This document shows positions 1-6,633 of a stretch of DNA of 9,928 nt, in pieces; position 1 is the stretch's first letter; the number at the start of each line of letters is the position of its first letter. Source of the DNA: Candidatus Elarobacter sp. (GTDB lineage: Bacteria > Vulcanimicrobiota > Vulcanimicrobiia > Vulcanimicrobiales > Vulcanimicrobiaceae); assembly GCA_030150085.1 (NCBI GenBank), contig JASLGJ010000499.1, positions 1-9,928 on the forward strand, read 5' to 3'. The position numbers were made by a program, and so were the translations under genes. Under the pieces are notes generated by a model that had not been told where the DNA came from, did not search any database, and saw nothing but the letters and a program-made list of their open reading frames with translations.

Positions 1-1
1 C

Positions 2-1993
2 GCGATCACCCCGGTCGCGGCCGCGCCGCCGATCGACGGCAAGCTGAGCGAGGCCTGGACCGCGCTCACCCCGATCAGCCTGGACTGGGACCTGCACCTG
101 ACCCGCCCCGCGCGCGAGCGGACCAAGGTGTACGTCACCGCCGACCAGACCTCGCTCTACGTCGCGTTCGACGCCAAGCAGCGCGGGCCGGTCGTCGCCA
201 GCCAGCGGACCAACGACATCGGCTACGGCTCCGACGACCAGGTCGAGGTGCTGCTCTGGCCGAGCGGCTCGAGCGGGTTCGCCTACACCTTCGTCGCCAA
301 CCCGATCGGCACGCGCTACGAGTTCTCGTCGGAGAACACGTCGTTCGCGCCGAGCTGGGACGCGCGCGGCACGATCACCCCGGACGGCTACGTGGTCACC
401 ATGCGGATTCCGCTGGCGGTCATGCGCGGGGCGCGGGCGGCGACCTGGCAGGCCCAGTTCGTGCGGCTCAACTCGAGCACGCTGGAGACCGACGTCTGGA
501 GCCACGGCCCCAGCCAGAGCGACCCGACCGACATCGTCTACGCCGGCTCGCTGACCGGCCTGGCCTTCGGCGGCGGGGCCGCGCCGCACCCGCGCGCGCG
601 GGCCGCGCTCTACGGCTTGGCCAACGCGGCCGCGCCGATCGCGGGCGGCAACACCACCCGCATGGGCGCCGACCTGTCGCTCCCGCTCACCTCGTCGACC
701 TCGTTCTTCGCGACCCTGCACCCCGATTTCTCGAACGTCGAGGCCGACCAGCAGACCATCTTCCCGACCCCCTTCCGGCGCGCGATCGTCGACTACCGCC
801 CGTTCTTCGCCCAGGCGGCGAGCTTCTACAACCCCTTCTCGGCGCTCAGCTCGTGCATCGGCTGCACTCCGGTCGCCGAGCTGTACACGCCCTCGATCCC
901 GACCCCGCGCGACGGCTACGCGCTCGAGGGCAAGCAGGCCGGCTTCAGCTACGCGGCCTTCGACTCGGTCGGCAAGGACCGCTCCGACGTGGCCTCGGTG
1001 GTCAGCTACCACACCCCCAACAACATGCTCACCGCGAGCGTGCAGCGGGTGGCGGTCGACCTGCCCGGGCTCAAGGACGAGACGGTCGTGGGCGGGGTGA
1101 CCTTCGACAACCACACCAACCGCCTGTTCTACGCCAACTTCGGGGTCGACCGCGGCACCAACGTGGGCGACGTCAGCCAGGGCGACCGGCTCGAGAGCGG
1201 CCTCAAGCTCTACGGCTCGAACTGGAACACCGGCTTCTCGCTGCGCAAGATCGGGGCGTACTACGACCCGCTCGACGGGTTCGTGTCGCACCCCGACATC
1301 GCCGGCTACGACGTCAACTTCGAAAAGGACGTCAACTTCCCGGTCGGCGGGCGGATCAAGAACCTGATCTTCACCGGCGAGCTGGACCGCTACCACGACC
1401 ACACCGGCGAGCTCGACCAGACCGACAACTACATCAGCGCCGAGATCAACACGTTCAAGCTGTACCGGCTGCAGGTCACGATGGGGTCGGACTACCTGCG
1501 CCTGGCCGACGGCACGTTCGCCCCGGTGAGCCAGAACGGCCTGGCGATGAACTACAAGCGCACCACTGACACCCCGACCGGCTTCGCCTTCAACCAGGGC
1601 CGCTTCGGGGACGGGACGCTGCAGTCGTGGACTCGCTTGACCACCCTGCGCCTGGGCCACCAGGGCTCGCTCGCCCTGCGAGCCGACGACACGGTGCAGT
1701 TCCCGTCCGGGGGCGGGCCGAAGATCACCCAGTGGCTCGAGCGGGCCACCTACGCCTACCAGGCCGGGCCCGACACGACGTTCGGGCTGGGCGTGCGGCG
1801 CCTGATCGGGCAGGCTCCCACGCTAGGCGTTGCCAGCCCGTACCAGAACGACTGGAACCTCTCCGCCGCCTTCCACCGCCGCTACCGCACCAAAGAGCTG
1901 TACATCGTGTACGGCGACGCCTCCGCGGTGAGCACCACGCCGCAGCTCATCTTCAAGCTCATCTACTACGTGGGCGCCGAGAAGGGCGTCTGA
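2..1993 (+). CDS. DUF5916 family outer-membrane beta-barrel protein with N-terminal CBM9-like domain (5' partial)
   Basis: The frame is open from the first bases, so the true start lies upstream and 663 codons are visible. The first part reads as a CBM9-like domain: a [11 protein letters not shown] opening, then alternating strands with [15 protein letters not shown] and [10 protein letters not shown], to about nucleotide 560. The rest matches the DUF5916 layout: a segment around [17 protein letters not shown], then many amphipathic strands rich in Tyr, Asn, Gly and Thr, ending with [10 protein letters not shown] a few residues before the stop. Such proteins are thought to sit in the outer membrane; their substrate is usually unknown. 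A CxxC pair (codons at 854 and 863) lies in the linker before the barrel. No signal peptide is visible because the 5' end is missing. The sahH start follows 22 nt after the stop, so the two may be co-transcribed. Family assignment is fairly secure; function is unknown. Confidence 0.82.
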   Translation, partial: AITPVAAAPPIDGKLSEAWTALTPISLDWDLHLTRPARERTKVYVTADQTSLYVAFDAKQRGPVVASQRTNDIGYGSDDQVEVLLWPSGSSGFAYTFVANPIGTRYEFSSENTSFAPSWDARGTITPDGYVVTMRIPLAVMRGARAATWQAQFVRLNSSTLETDVWSHGPSQSDPTDIVYAGSLTGLAFGGGAAPHPRARAALYGLANAAAPIAGGNTTRMGADLSLPLTSSTSFFATLHPDFSNVEADQQTIFPTPFRRAIVDYRPFFAQAASFYNPFSALSSCIGCTPVAELYTPSIPTPRDGYALEGKQAGFSYAAFDSVGKDRSDVASVVSYHTPNNMLTASVQRVAVDLPGLKDETVVGGVTFDNHTNRLFYANFGVDRGTNVGDVSQGDRLESGLKLYGSNWNTGFSLRKIGAYYDPLDGFVSHPDIAGYDVNFEKDVNFPVGGRIKNLIFTGELDRYHDHTGELDQTDNYISAEINTFKLYRLQVTMGSDYLRLADGTFAPVSQNGLAMNYKRTTDTPTGFAFNQGRFGDGTLQSWTRLTTLRLGHQGSLALRADDTVQFPSGGGPKITQWLERATYAYQAGPDTTFGLGVRRLIGQAPTLGVASPYQNDWNLSAAFHRRYRTKELYIVYGDASAVSTTPQLIFKLIYYVGAEKGV

Positions 1994-2006
1994 CCCCGCC
2001 ACGACC

Positions 2007-2013
2007 AGAGGAA
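2007..2013 (+). promoter_or_regulatory. Ribosome binding site of the SAH hydrolase gene
   Basis: AGAGGAA lies just upstream of the ATG at 2016. The gap between the preceding stop and this start is only 22 nt. No promoter or SAH riboswitch fits there, so expression probably depends on read-through from the barrel gene or on a promoter inside it. Confidence 0.6.
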
Positions 2014-2015
2014 TT

Positions 2016-3314
2016 ATGATCACCGACCGTACCGATTACAAAGTCGCAGACATCTCGCTGGCCGACTGGGGCCGCAAAGAGATCCGCATCGCCGAGGGTG
2101 AGATGCCGGGCCTGATGGCCCTGCGCCGCCGCTACGAGAAGGAGAAGCCGCTGGCCGGGGCGCGCATCGCCGGATCGCTCCACATGACGATCCAGACCGC
2201 GGTGCTGATGGAGACCCTGACCGCCTTGGGGGCCGAGATCCGCTGGGCCTCGTGCAACATCTTCTCCACCCAGGACCAGGCCGCCGCGGCGGTGGCCGCC
2301 GCCGGCATCCCCGTCTTCGCCTGGAAGGGCATGACCAACGACGAGTTCTGGTGGTGCACCGAGCAGACCGTGATCGGTCCCGACGGCTGGCGCCCCAACA
2401 TGCTGCTCGACGACGGCGGCGACGTGACCAAGCTGGTCCACGAGAAGTTCCCCGAGCTGCTGCCCGGCATCCGCGGCATCACCGAGGAGACCACCACCGG
2501 CGTGGGGCGGCTGTACGCGATGGAGCGGGCCGGCACGCTGATGGTCCCGGCGATCAACGTCAACGACAGCGTCACCAAGTCCAAGTTCGACAACCTCTAC
2601 GGCTGCCGCGAGAGTCTGGTCGACGGCCTCAAGCGGGCGACCGACGTGATGGTCGCGGGCAAGGTCGCGGTGGTCTGCGGCTACGGCGACGTGGGCAAGG
2701 GCTGCGCCGCGGCGCTCAAGCAGCTCGGCGCGCGCGTGGTGGTCACCGAGGCCGATCCGATCTGCGCCCTGCAGGCGATGATGGAAGGCTACGAGGTCCT
2801 CACCATGGAGGACGTGGCCGACCGGGGCGACATCTTCGTCACCGCGACGGGCAACATCGACGTCATCACGATCGCCCACATGCACCGCATGAAGTCGGGC
2901 GCGATCGTGTGCAACATCGGCCACTTCGACAGCGAGATCCAGATCGCGGCCCTGCGCGAGTACACCTGGGAGAACGTCAAGCCGCAGGTCGACGAGGTGG
3001 TCTTCCCCGACGGCAAGCGCCTCATCGTGCTGGCCGAGGGCCGGCTGGTCAACCTGGCCTGCGCCACCGGCCACCCCAGCTTCGTGATGAGCACCTCGTT
3101 CAGCAACCAGACGATCGCCCAGATCGAGCTGTGGCAGCACGCCGAGCGCTACGAGAAGAAGGTCTACGTCCTGCCCAAGCACCTCGACGAGGAAGTCGCC
3201 GCGCTGCACCTCGAGAAGCTGGGCGCGAAGCTGACCAAGCTCACCCCCGCGCAGGCCGAGTACATCGGCGTCACGCCGGAAGGGCCGTTCAAGCCCGAGC
3301 GCTACCGCTACTAG
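2016..3314 (+). CDS. ahcY: S-adenosylhomocysteine hydrolase (adenosylhomocysteinase)
   Basis: This cytosolic enzyme reversibly splits S-adenosylhomocysteine into adenosine and homocysteine, using tightly bound NAD. It relieves product inhibition of methyltransferases and feeds the methionine cycle. The 432-residue protein is nearly colinear with the human enzyme and seems to lack the extra internal segment of many bacterial forms. Visible family features are [16 protein letters not shown] near the N terminus, the substrate region around His56-Met-Thr58, Asp133 in LDDGGD, Glu158 in the EETTTGV block, Lys188 and Asp192 in [10 protein letters not shown], the NAD-binding loop Gly222-Tyr-Gly-Asp-Val-Gly227, and the C-terminal KPERYRY that reaches into the partner subunit. 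Residue roles are assigned by analogy with the human protein. The ATG at 2016 is preceded by an AGAGGAA ribosome binding site at 2007-2013. The gene lies between the barrel gene and an ATP-grasp gene on the same strand. The symbol sahH is also used. Confidence 0.98.
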   Translation: MITDRTDYKVADISLADWGRKEIRIAEGEMPGLMALRRRYEKEKPLAGARIAGSLHMTIQTAVLMETLTALGAEIRWASCNIFSTQDQAAAAVAAAGIPVFAWKGMTNDEFWWCTEQTVIGPDGWRPNMLLDDGGDVTKLVHEKFPELLPGIRGITEETTTGVGRLYAMERAGTLMVPAINVNDSVTKSKFDNLYGCRESLVDGLKRATDVMVAGKVAVVCGYGDVGKGCAAALKQLGARVVVTEADPICALQAMMEGYEVLTMEDVADRGDIFVTATGNIDVITIAHMHRMKSGAIVCNIGHFDSEIQIAALREYTWENVKPQVDEVVFPDGKRLIVLAEGRLVNLACATGHPSFVMSTSFSNQTIAQIELWQHAERYEKKVYVLPKHLDEEVAALHLEKLGAKLTKLTPAQAEYIGVTPEGPFKPERYRY

Positions 3315-3334
3315 AGCGCGAGACCCGAGCCCAG

Positions 3335-4618
3335 ATGAGCGTTCTGATCCTCAACCGCGCGTCGCTCGCGGCCGTTCCCTACGACCAGATGCTGGAGGGC
3401 GTGGAGGGCCCGCTGGTGGTGCTGGCCGACGCCGCCCGCCTGCGGGCGCTGGGGGAGGACCCGGCCGACTACGCCGCGCGTTACCAGATCGAGACCTTCG
3501 AGAACTACGACCTCAACGATGCGGTGGAGCTGCGCGCGGTGCAGCTCCACGAGCGATACCGCTTCACGCAGGTCGTGGCGATGTGGGAGTTCGATCTGGC
3601 GCGCGCGGCGCGGCTGCGCGAGCGGTTCGGCTTCCCGGGCCAGAACGTGGCCAGCGCCAGGGTCTTTCGCGACAAGGCGGTGATGAAGGACGCCGCGACC
3701 GCGGCCGGCGTCCCGGTCACCCCGTACCGCCGGATCGACTCGGCGCTGGACCTGATCGACTTCGTCGCCGAGCACGGCCTGCCGGTGGTGGTCAAGCCGC
3801 GCAACGGCGGGGCCTCGCTGGGCATCCGCATCGTGCGCACCCCGGCCGAGCTGGAGGCGCTGCTGGCCGCGGGGCTGCGCCCGAACATGGAGTCGATCCC
3901 CGACCTGATGGTCGAGAAGTACGTCGACGGGCTGCTCTACCACTGCGACGGGATCGTGCTCGAGGGCCGGCTGGTGGTGACCTGGCCCGCGCTGTACTAC
4001 AACGACTCGCTCTCGTTCTCCGAGGACCGCCCGCTGGGCAGCGCGATCCTGGCCCCCGACCACCCCCTGCGCGAGCGCATGCAGAACCTGGTCCGCACGC
4101 TGATTGCCAGCTTCGAGACTCCCTTCGCGACCACGTTCCACTGCGAGATCTTCCACAAGGCCGACACCGACGAGCTGCTGCTGTGCGAGATCGCCAGCCG
4201 CACCGGCGGCAACCGGGTGGCCGACATGTTCAAGCTGGGTTTCGGGATCGACGGCAACCGCGGCTGGCTGCGCAACCTGTGCGGGCTGCCGTTCGAGATC
4301 CCGGCCGCGCTGGACGACCCCGCGGTGCTGCCCGTCGAGCAGCTCGGCTGGCTCGCGATCCCGGGCCACGAAGGGGCGCGCTTCGCCTACCCCGATCCGG
4401 CGCACAAGCCGTTCGACTGGATCATCGACGCGCGCTACACCGTCAAGCCGGACCAGGTTCTCCCCGCGGCGACCAACAACGCGGACTTCATCGCGACCTA
4501 CGTGATCCGCGGCGAGACCGAGACGCAGGTCCGCGAGCGGCTGGGCCAGCTCCAGACCTGGGTCTACGAGCACTTCGTGATGCCGCAGGCCGAAGCGGCG
4601 GTTCCGGCCGGGGTCTGA
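3335..4618 (+). CDS. ATP-grasp domain-containing carboxylate ligase-like protein
   Basis: A 427-residue ATP-grasp protein. Members of this fold activate a carboxylate as an acyl phosphate with ATP and join it to an amine, thiol or other nucleophile. Residues 1-100 form a pre-ATP-grasp region (MSVLILNRAS; MWEFDLARAARLRERFGF). The ATP-grasp core follows: RDKAVMK at 112-118, VVVKPRNGGASLGI from 151 with Lys154 as the likely nucleotide contact, the EKYVDG hinge at 194-199, HCEIF at 269-273, and CEIASRTGGN at 284-293, whose Glu and Asn are the expected metal ligands. A roughly 130-residue C-terminal region follows. The ATG at 3335 is 20 nt after the sahH stop, with only a weak purine-rich stretch before it, which suggests co-transcription. 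The sequence resembles stand-alone ATP-grasp proteins found in biosynthetic clusters more than carbamoyl-phosphate synthase or biotin carboxylase. The substrate cannot be deduced. Confidence 0.88.
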   Translation: MSVLILNRASLAAVPYDQMLEGVEGPLVVLADAARLRALGEDPADYAARYQIETFENYDLNDAVELRAVQLHERYRFTQVVAMWEFDLARAARLRERFGFPGQNVASARVFRDKAVMKDAATAAGVPVTPYRRIDSALDLIDFVAEHGLPVVVKPRNGGASLGIRIVRTPAELEALLAAGLRPNMESIPDLMVEKYVDGLLYHCDGIVLEGRLVVTWPALYYNDSLSFSEDRPLGSAILAPDHPLRERMQNLVRTLIASFETPFATTFHCEIFHKADTDELLLCEIASRTGGNRVADMFKLGFGIDGNRGWLRNLCGLPFEIPAALDDPAVLPVEQLGWLAIPGHEGARFAYPDPAHKPFDWIIDARYTVKPDQVLPAATNNADFIATYVIRGETETQVRERLGQLQTWVYEHFVMPQAEAAVPAGV

Positions 4619-4626
4619 ACCCCGGC

Positions 4627-4649
4627 CGCCTGGCCCAGCATGCCAGGCG
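4627..4649 (+). repeat. Perfect 8-bp inverted repeat (hairpin) after the ATP-grasp gene
   Basis: CGCCTGGC at 4627-4634 pairs perfectly with GCCAGGCG at 4642-4649 across a 7-nt loop. It begins 9 nt after the ATP-grasp stop. Only a short mixed T/C stretch follows, so by itself it is a weak terminator candidate. It may protect the upstream mRNA end or act with the second hairpin downstream. Confidence 0.5.
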
Positions 4650-4653
4650 TTCT

Positions 4654-4690
4654 CGTCCGGCGGCGCGAAGCGCCGACGCTCTCTTCTCTC
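4654..4690 (+). terminator. Possible terminator or attenuator between the ATP-grasp and methyltransferase genes
   Basis: CGGCGC (4661-4666) pairs with GCGCCG (4670-4675) over a GAA loop. CGT/ACG flanks (4654-4656, 4676-4678) can extend the stem past a bulge. A pyrimidine tract, CTCTCTTCTCTC, follows at 4679-4690. The form fits a GC-rich-genome terminator with an imperfect U tract. It would separate the methyltransferase from sahH and the ATP-grasp gene, or only partly reduce read-through. No promoter for the methyltransferase is evident. Confidence 0.4.
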
Positions 4691-4707
4691 AAGCGGTGGT
4701 GTGCCGC

Positions 4708-4713
4708 AGGGGA
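4708..4713 (+). promoter_or_regulatory. Ribosome binding site that fixes the methyltransferase start
   Basis: AGGGGA lies 4 nt before the GTG at 4718. No comparable Shine-Dalgarno sequence precedes the upstream in-frame ATG at 4640, where the stem of a hairpin sits instead. This supports the shorter protein. Confidence 0.55.
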
Positions 4714-4717
4714 TCGT

Positions 4718-5473
4718 GTGACGAACGCAGCGCCGGGCCTGTTGACTTCCTTTCCGCTCTACGGCGACCGCCTCATGGCGTACGAGCGCCTGAGCGGCGC
4801 CGACGACGCGAAGAAGGCGCTCGAGATGAGCCGCATGCGCGAGATCGTGGGCGCCTTCACCGCGGCCAACCCGTTCCCGCTGCGCTCGCTGGACATCGGC
4901 TCGGCCACCGGCCGCTACCCGAACTATTTCTCGCAGCTGGGCTTCGAGGCGGCGGGCTACGACATCAGCGCCGACGCGATCGCCATCTCCCGCCGGGCGT
5001 ACCCGCACGTGGCCTTCGAGCAGCGCGACGTGCTCGAAGCCGAGGCCGAGCCGGAGCGCTACGCCATCGTCACCTGCATGATGGGCACGCTCAACCACAT
5101 CCCCCGCGCCCGCCACGAGCGGCTGCTGGGGTGGGTGTACCAGAGCTTGCGGCCGGGCGGCATCTTCATCGGCTCGGCCTGGAACGCGGGCTGCCCGCAC
5201 CTCTCGTTCATCGACCTGTACTCGCCCGAGGAGCTGGACTTTCTGCTCGCCAACGCGCCGCGCGGCGTGGACGAGATCGAGCGGCTCGTGGGGGCGGGCG
5301 GCTTCGCGCTCGACGGCGTGCGGCCCGTCTGCCTGCTGCCCGACGACTACTTCGAGAACTGGCGCGCGACGTTCGGCGAGCAGCGCCTGCACGCGCTCGA
5401 CGAGCACTTGGCGCGCACCCTCGACCCTTCGCACGCGCAACTGCTGGTCTTTACCCTGCGCAAACCGGCGTAA
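4718..5473 (+). CDS. Class I SAM-dependent methyltransferase
   Basis: A 251-residue protein (from the chosen start) with a Rossmann-type SAM-binding domain. Motif I is LDIGSATGRY at 58-67. The acidic residue after strand 2 is Asp82 in GYDIS. Motif IV-like CMMGTLNHI follows at 120-128, then LRPGGIFIGSAWN. It should transfer a methyl group from SAM to a small molecule; the acceptor is unknown. An upstream in-frame ATG at 4640 would add 26 residues, but they are Arg-rich and translated through the two intergenic hairpins. The GTG at 4718 is preferred because AGGGGA at 4708-4713 sits 4 nt before it; the ATG at 4775 is a later alternative. The SAH it makes would be removed by the nearby SAH hydrolase, which is a plausible functional link. 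It is separated from the ATP-grasp gene by 99 nt. Confidence 0.87.
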   Translation: MTNAAPGLLTSFPLYGDRLMAYERLSGADDAKKALEMSRMREIVGAFTAANPFPLRSLDIGSATGRYPNYFSQLGFEAAGYDISADAIAISRRAYPHVAFEQRDVLEAEAEPERYAIVTCMMGTLNHIPRARHERLLGWVYQSLRPGGIFIGSAWNAGCPHLSFIDLYSPEELDFLLANAPRGVDEIERLVGAGGFALDGVRPVCLLPDDYFENWRATFGEQRLHALDEHLARTLDPSHAQLLVFTLRKPA

Positions 5474-5493
5474 CCGGGCTCACCGCGGTTTTT
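5472..5493 (+). terminator. Candidate intrinsic terminator of the methyltransferase gene
   Basis: AACCG (5472-5476, starting within the TAA stop) can pair with CGGTT (5486-5490) around a 9-nt loop. A run of five T follows at 5489-5493. The stem is short, but it lies at the convergent gene junction where a terminator is expected. A second inverted repeat, CGGGC at 5510-5514 with GCCCG at 5524-5528, lies just downstream in the same gap and could serve minus-strand transcription, though it has no T run. Confidence 0.45.
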
Positions 5494-5531
5494 AGGCCAT
5501 CTTCATCATCGGGCGCTATGCTGGCCCGGTG

Positions 5532-5885
5532 TCATTTCGGCGCGAGTTCCAACACGAACGCGATCTGCAGCCAGCCTTCCGCTTCGAGCGGCCCGGAGAG
5601 CGTCACCAGCGCTTCGGCCGAGAGCGGGGTGGGATCGACCAGCGCGACCTCGATCTCGACCGTGCGCACCGTTCCCGACGGGCTGCGGTAGGTCAGCACC
5701 GCGCGCGGTTCGCTTTGGCCGAAAAAGGCCAGCACGGCGCCGTTTTCACCCTCCTCGCCGGCCAGCTCGATGCCGCTGGCGAAGGCCTTGCAGTCGGCGA
5801 TCGCGGTGCCGGGGAAGGGCGCGGCGCAGCGATAGCGCACGCGCGCGCGCTCCAGCATGATGCGTTCGAACGCGAGTGTGATCAC
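5532..5885 (-). CDS. Hypothetical 117-residue protein, family not recognised
   Basis: I do not recognise this family. The protein is compact and mixed in composition, with alternating hydrophobic and charged residues suggesting a beta-rich soluble domain (for example RAVLTYRSPSGTVRTVEIEVALVD). It has no signal peptide and no membrane segment. There are two Cys, at residues 20 and 32, near the N terminus. Codon third positions are strongly G/C, as in its neighbours, which supports real coding. The GTG start at 5885 is preceded on the minus strand by GGAGAG (5889-5894) at good spacing. It begins 30 nt after the CGNR regulator's stop on the same strand and in the same reading frame, so co-transcription is likely. 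The plus strand is also open here, but its product is low-complexity and matches nothing I know. Real gene likely; function unknown. Confidence 0.7.
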   Translation of the reverse strand: MITLAFERIMLERARVRYRCAAPFPGTAIADCKAFASGIELAGEEGENGAVLAFFGQSEPRAVLTYRSPSGTVRTVEIEVALVDPTPLSAEALVTLSGPLEAEGWLQIAFVLELAPK

Positions 5886-5915
5886 CGTCTCTCCATCGGA
5901 GGCCGTGCGGGGGAA

Positions 5916-6488
5916 TTAGCTCGCGTGCTGGTGCCGCTCGCGAAACGCCTTGACCTTCGCGCGGCTGCCGCAGCGCGACATGCTGCACCAGCGCCGGCGC
6001 CGGCCGGGCGAGGTGTCGACGAAGAGCGTGCCGCAGTCGTCCTGCTCGCAGGCGCGCAGCAGCTCGCGCGTCTCGTCGGTGCCGAGCAGCTGCACGGCGT
6101 CGCGCGCCACGCGCGCGATGGCGAGCTCGACGGGGTCGGTGCTGCGCACGTGGGCGTGCCAGCGCGCGTCCAGCTCGATCCGCTCCACCGCGGCGGCGGC
6201 GTCGTCGTTGACGACGTGGATGTGGCGGCGGTTCGGGCGCCGCCCTTCCAGCGCCGCGCGGCACAGCGCGTTGATCGCCTCGCGCAGCGCGACCAGGCGC
6301 GCGAGCTCCTCTTCGCCCACCCGGGTCCCCTCGGGCACCAGGCCGGCAGCGCGCAGCCAGCGAGCCGCGGCCGCCCGGTCGGCGAGCAGGTCAACCGGAG
6401 TTGATTGGCGGCGCCGCACGGTCGCGACGAGATCGAGCGAGAGGCGGCCGTAGTCGAACCGGAACGGCGCCGCTCCGAGCGCAGGCAT
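5916..6488 (-). CDS. ABATE domain / CGNR zinc-finger transcriptional regulator
   Basis: A 190-residue protein with the two-domain layout of the ABATE (putative stress-induced regulator) plus zf-CGNR family. Residues 1-140 are the helical ABATE part, with the familiar LSLDLVATV opening and LVALREAINAL. The C-terminal zinc knuckle has Cys147, Cys152, Cys168 and Cys173, in CEQDDCGTLFVDTS then RRWCSMSRCGSR. The name-giving CGNR is CGSR here, an Asn-to-Ser change; all four cysteines are kept. The family is predicted to bind DNA through the zinc knuckle. The ATG at 6488 has no clear Shine-Dalgarno sequence, but a good minus-strand promoter places the transcript start about 2 nt upstream, suggesting a leaderless mRNA. 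The gene is divergent from the FAD/transporter/cupin/CoA-transferase operon, with matched repeat motifs in between, so it is the obvious local regulator of itself and that operon (inference). Confidence 0.92.
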   Translation of the reverse strand: MPALGAAPFRFDYGRLSLDLVATVRRRQSTPVDLLADRAAAARWLRAAGLVPEGTRVGEEELARLVALREAINALCRAALEGRRPNRRHIHVVNDDAAAAVERIELDARWHAHVRSTDPVELAIARVARDAVQLLGTDETRELLRACEQDDCGTLFVDTSPGRRRRWCSMSRCGSRAKVKAFRERHQHAS

Positions 6489-6496
6489 GACGAGAA

Positions 6497-6526
6497 ATCA
6501 TAACCACTTCATCCGGTTGTCGTCAA
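6497..6526 (-). promoter_or_regulatory. Sigma70-like promoter of the CGNR regulator
   Basis: Read on the minus strand, a TTGACG -35 element (6521-6526) and a TATGAT -10 element (6497-6502) are separated by 18 nt. Each matches consensus at five of six positions. Transcription would start near 6490, almost at the ATG (6488), so the mRNA would be leaderless or nearly so. A copy of the shared 20-bp motif occupies the spacer and overlaps the -10 box. Confidence 0.6.
6499..6518 (-). promoter_or_regulatory. Putative operator, copy 1 (AACCGG-N7-GGTTATG)
   Basis: On the minus strand, AACCGG (6513-6518), 7 nt, then GGTTATG (6499-6505). It contains an internal dyad, AACC-N9-GGTT. It lies between the -35 and -10 boxes of the regulator promoter and overlaps the -10, a repressor-like position. 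The matching copy is at 6568-6587 on the other strand. The bound protein is inferred, most simply the adjacent CGNR regulator. Confidence 0.55.
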
Positions 6527-6550
6527 TAGTCCATTAATCCCGTCAGCGCC

Positions 6551-6580
6551 TTGACATAAACTGCATAAACCGGCTATATG
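6551..6580 (+). promoter_or_regulatory. Sigma70-like promoter of the FAD/transporter/cupin/CoA-transferase operon
   Basis: A perfect TTGACA -35 (6551-6556) is followed after 18 nt by TATATG (6575-6580), four of six matches to the -10 consensus. The start would fall near 6587, giving a leader of about 90 nt before the ATG at 6677. The surrounding 100 bp are clearly AT-richer than the rest of the window. Operator copy 2 covers the -10 box and the presumed start. Confidence 0.6.
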
Positions 6581-6587
6581 GGTTATG
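6568..6587 (+). promoter_or_regulatory. Putative operator, copy 2 (AACCGG-N7-GGTTATG)
   Basis: AACCGG (6568-6573), 7 nt, then GGTTATG (6581-6587), with the same internal AACC-N9-GGTT dyad as copy 1. The 13 defined bases are identical in both copies, and two of the seven spacer positions also agree. Copies 1 and 2 are placed symmetrically about 6543. Binding here would cover the -10 box of the operon promoter. Confidence 0.55.
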
Positions 6588-6604
6588 GCTGCCGAGCTTT
6601 CGTC

Positions 6605-6633
6605 GTGGTTGCGGGATACATTTCTGCAACCGC
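6605..6633 (+). other. Hairpin in the 5' leader of the right-hand operon
   Basis: GTGGTTGC (6605-6612) pairs with GCAACCGC (6626-6633), eight pairs including one G-U, and the stem can continue inward with further G-U/G-C pairs. No T tract follows and I see no known riboswitch pattern. It may stabilise the leader or modulate translation. The remainder of the leader to 6676 shows only a GAGGA ribosome binding site at 6662-6666. Confidence 0.4.

Noticed and set aside
1994..2015. SAM or SAH riboswitch upstream of sahH.
   Set aside because: Only 22 nt separate the genes, holding a ribosome binding site and no room for an aptamer.
1959..3209. Long minus-strand open frame (416 codons) opposite the SAH hydrolase gene.
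   Set aside because: It is antisense to an unmistakable sahH. Its product is rich in His, Arg, Asp and Gly with no recognisable fold, as expected from GC-rich shadow frames.
2252..3334. In-frame upstream extension of the ATP-grasp gene to 2252 (788-codon frame).
   Set aside because: The extra residues are an Arg/His-rich shadow of sahH. The ATP-grasp protein begins naturally at the ATG at 3335.
3311..5440. 709-codon minus-strand open frame opposite the ATP-grasp and methyltransferase genes.
   Set aside because: It crosses two well-supported genes and their intergenic hairpins; the product is low-complexity Arg/Val/Gln/Ala without motifs.
2016..5473. Ergothioneine-type cluster (methyltransferase plus ATP-grasp).
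   Set aside because: The methyltransferase lacks the size and features I would expect of EgtD, there is no EgtB-like sulfoxide synthase, and the ATP-grasp enzyme is not a glutamate-cysteine ligase type I recognise.
5529..6404. 291-codon plus-strand open frame opposite the 117-residue gene and the CGNR regulator.
   Set aside because: The minus strand encodes a clear ABATE/CGNR protein; the plus product is charged, repetitive and matches nothing I recognise.
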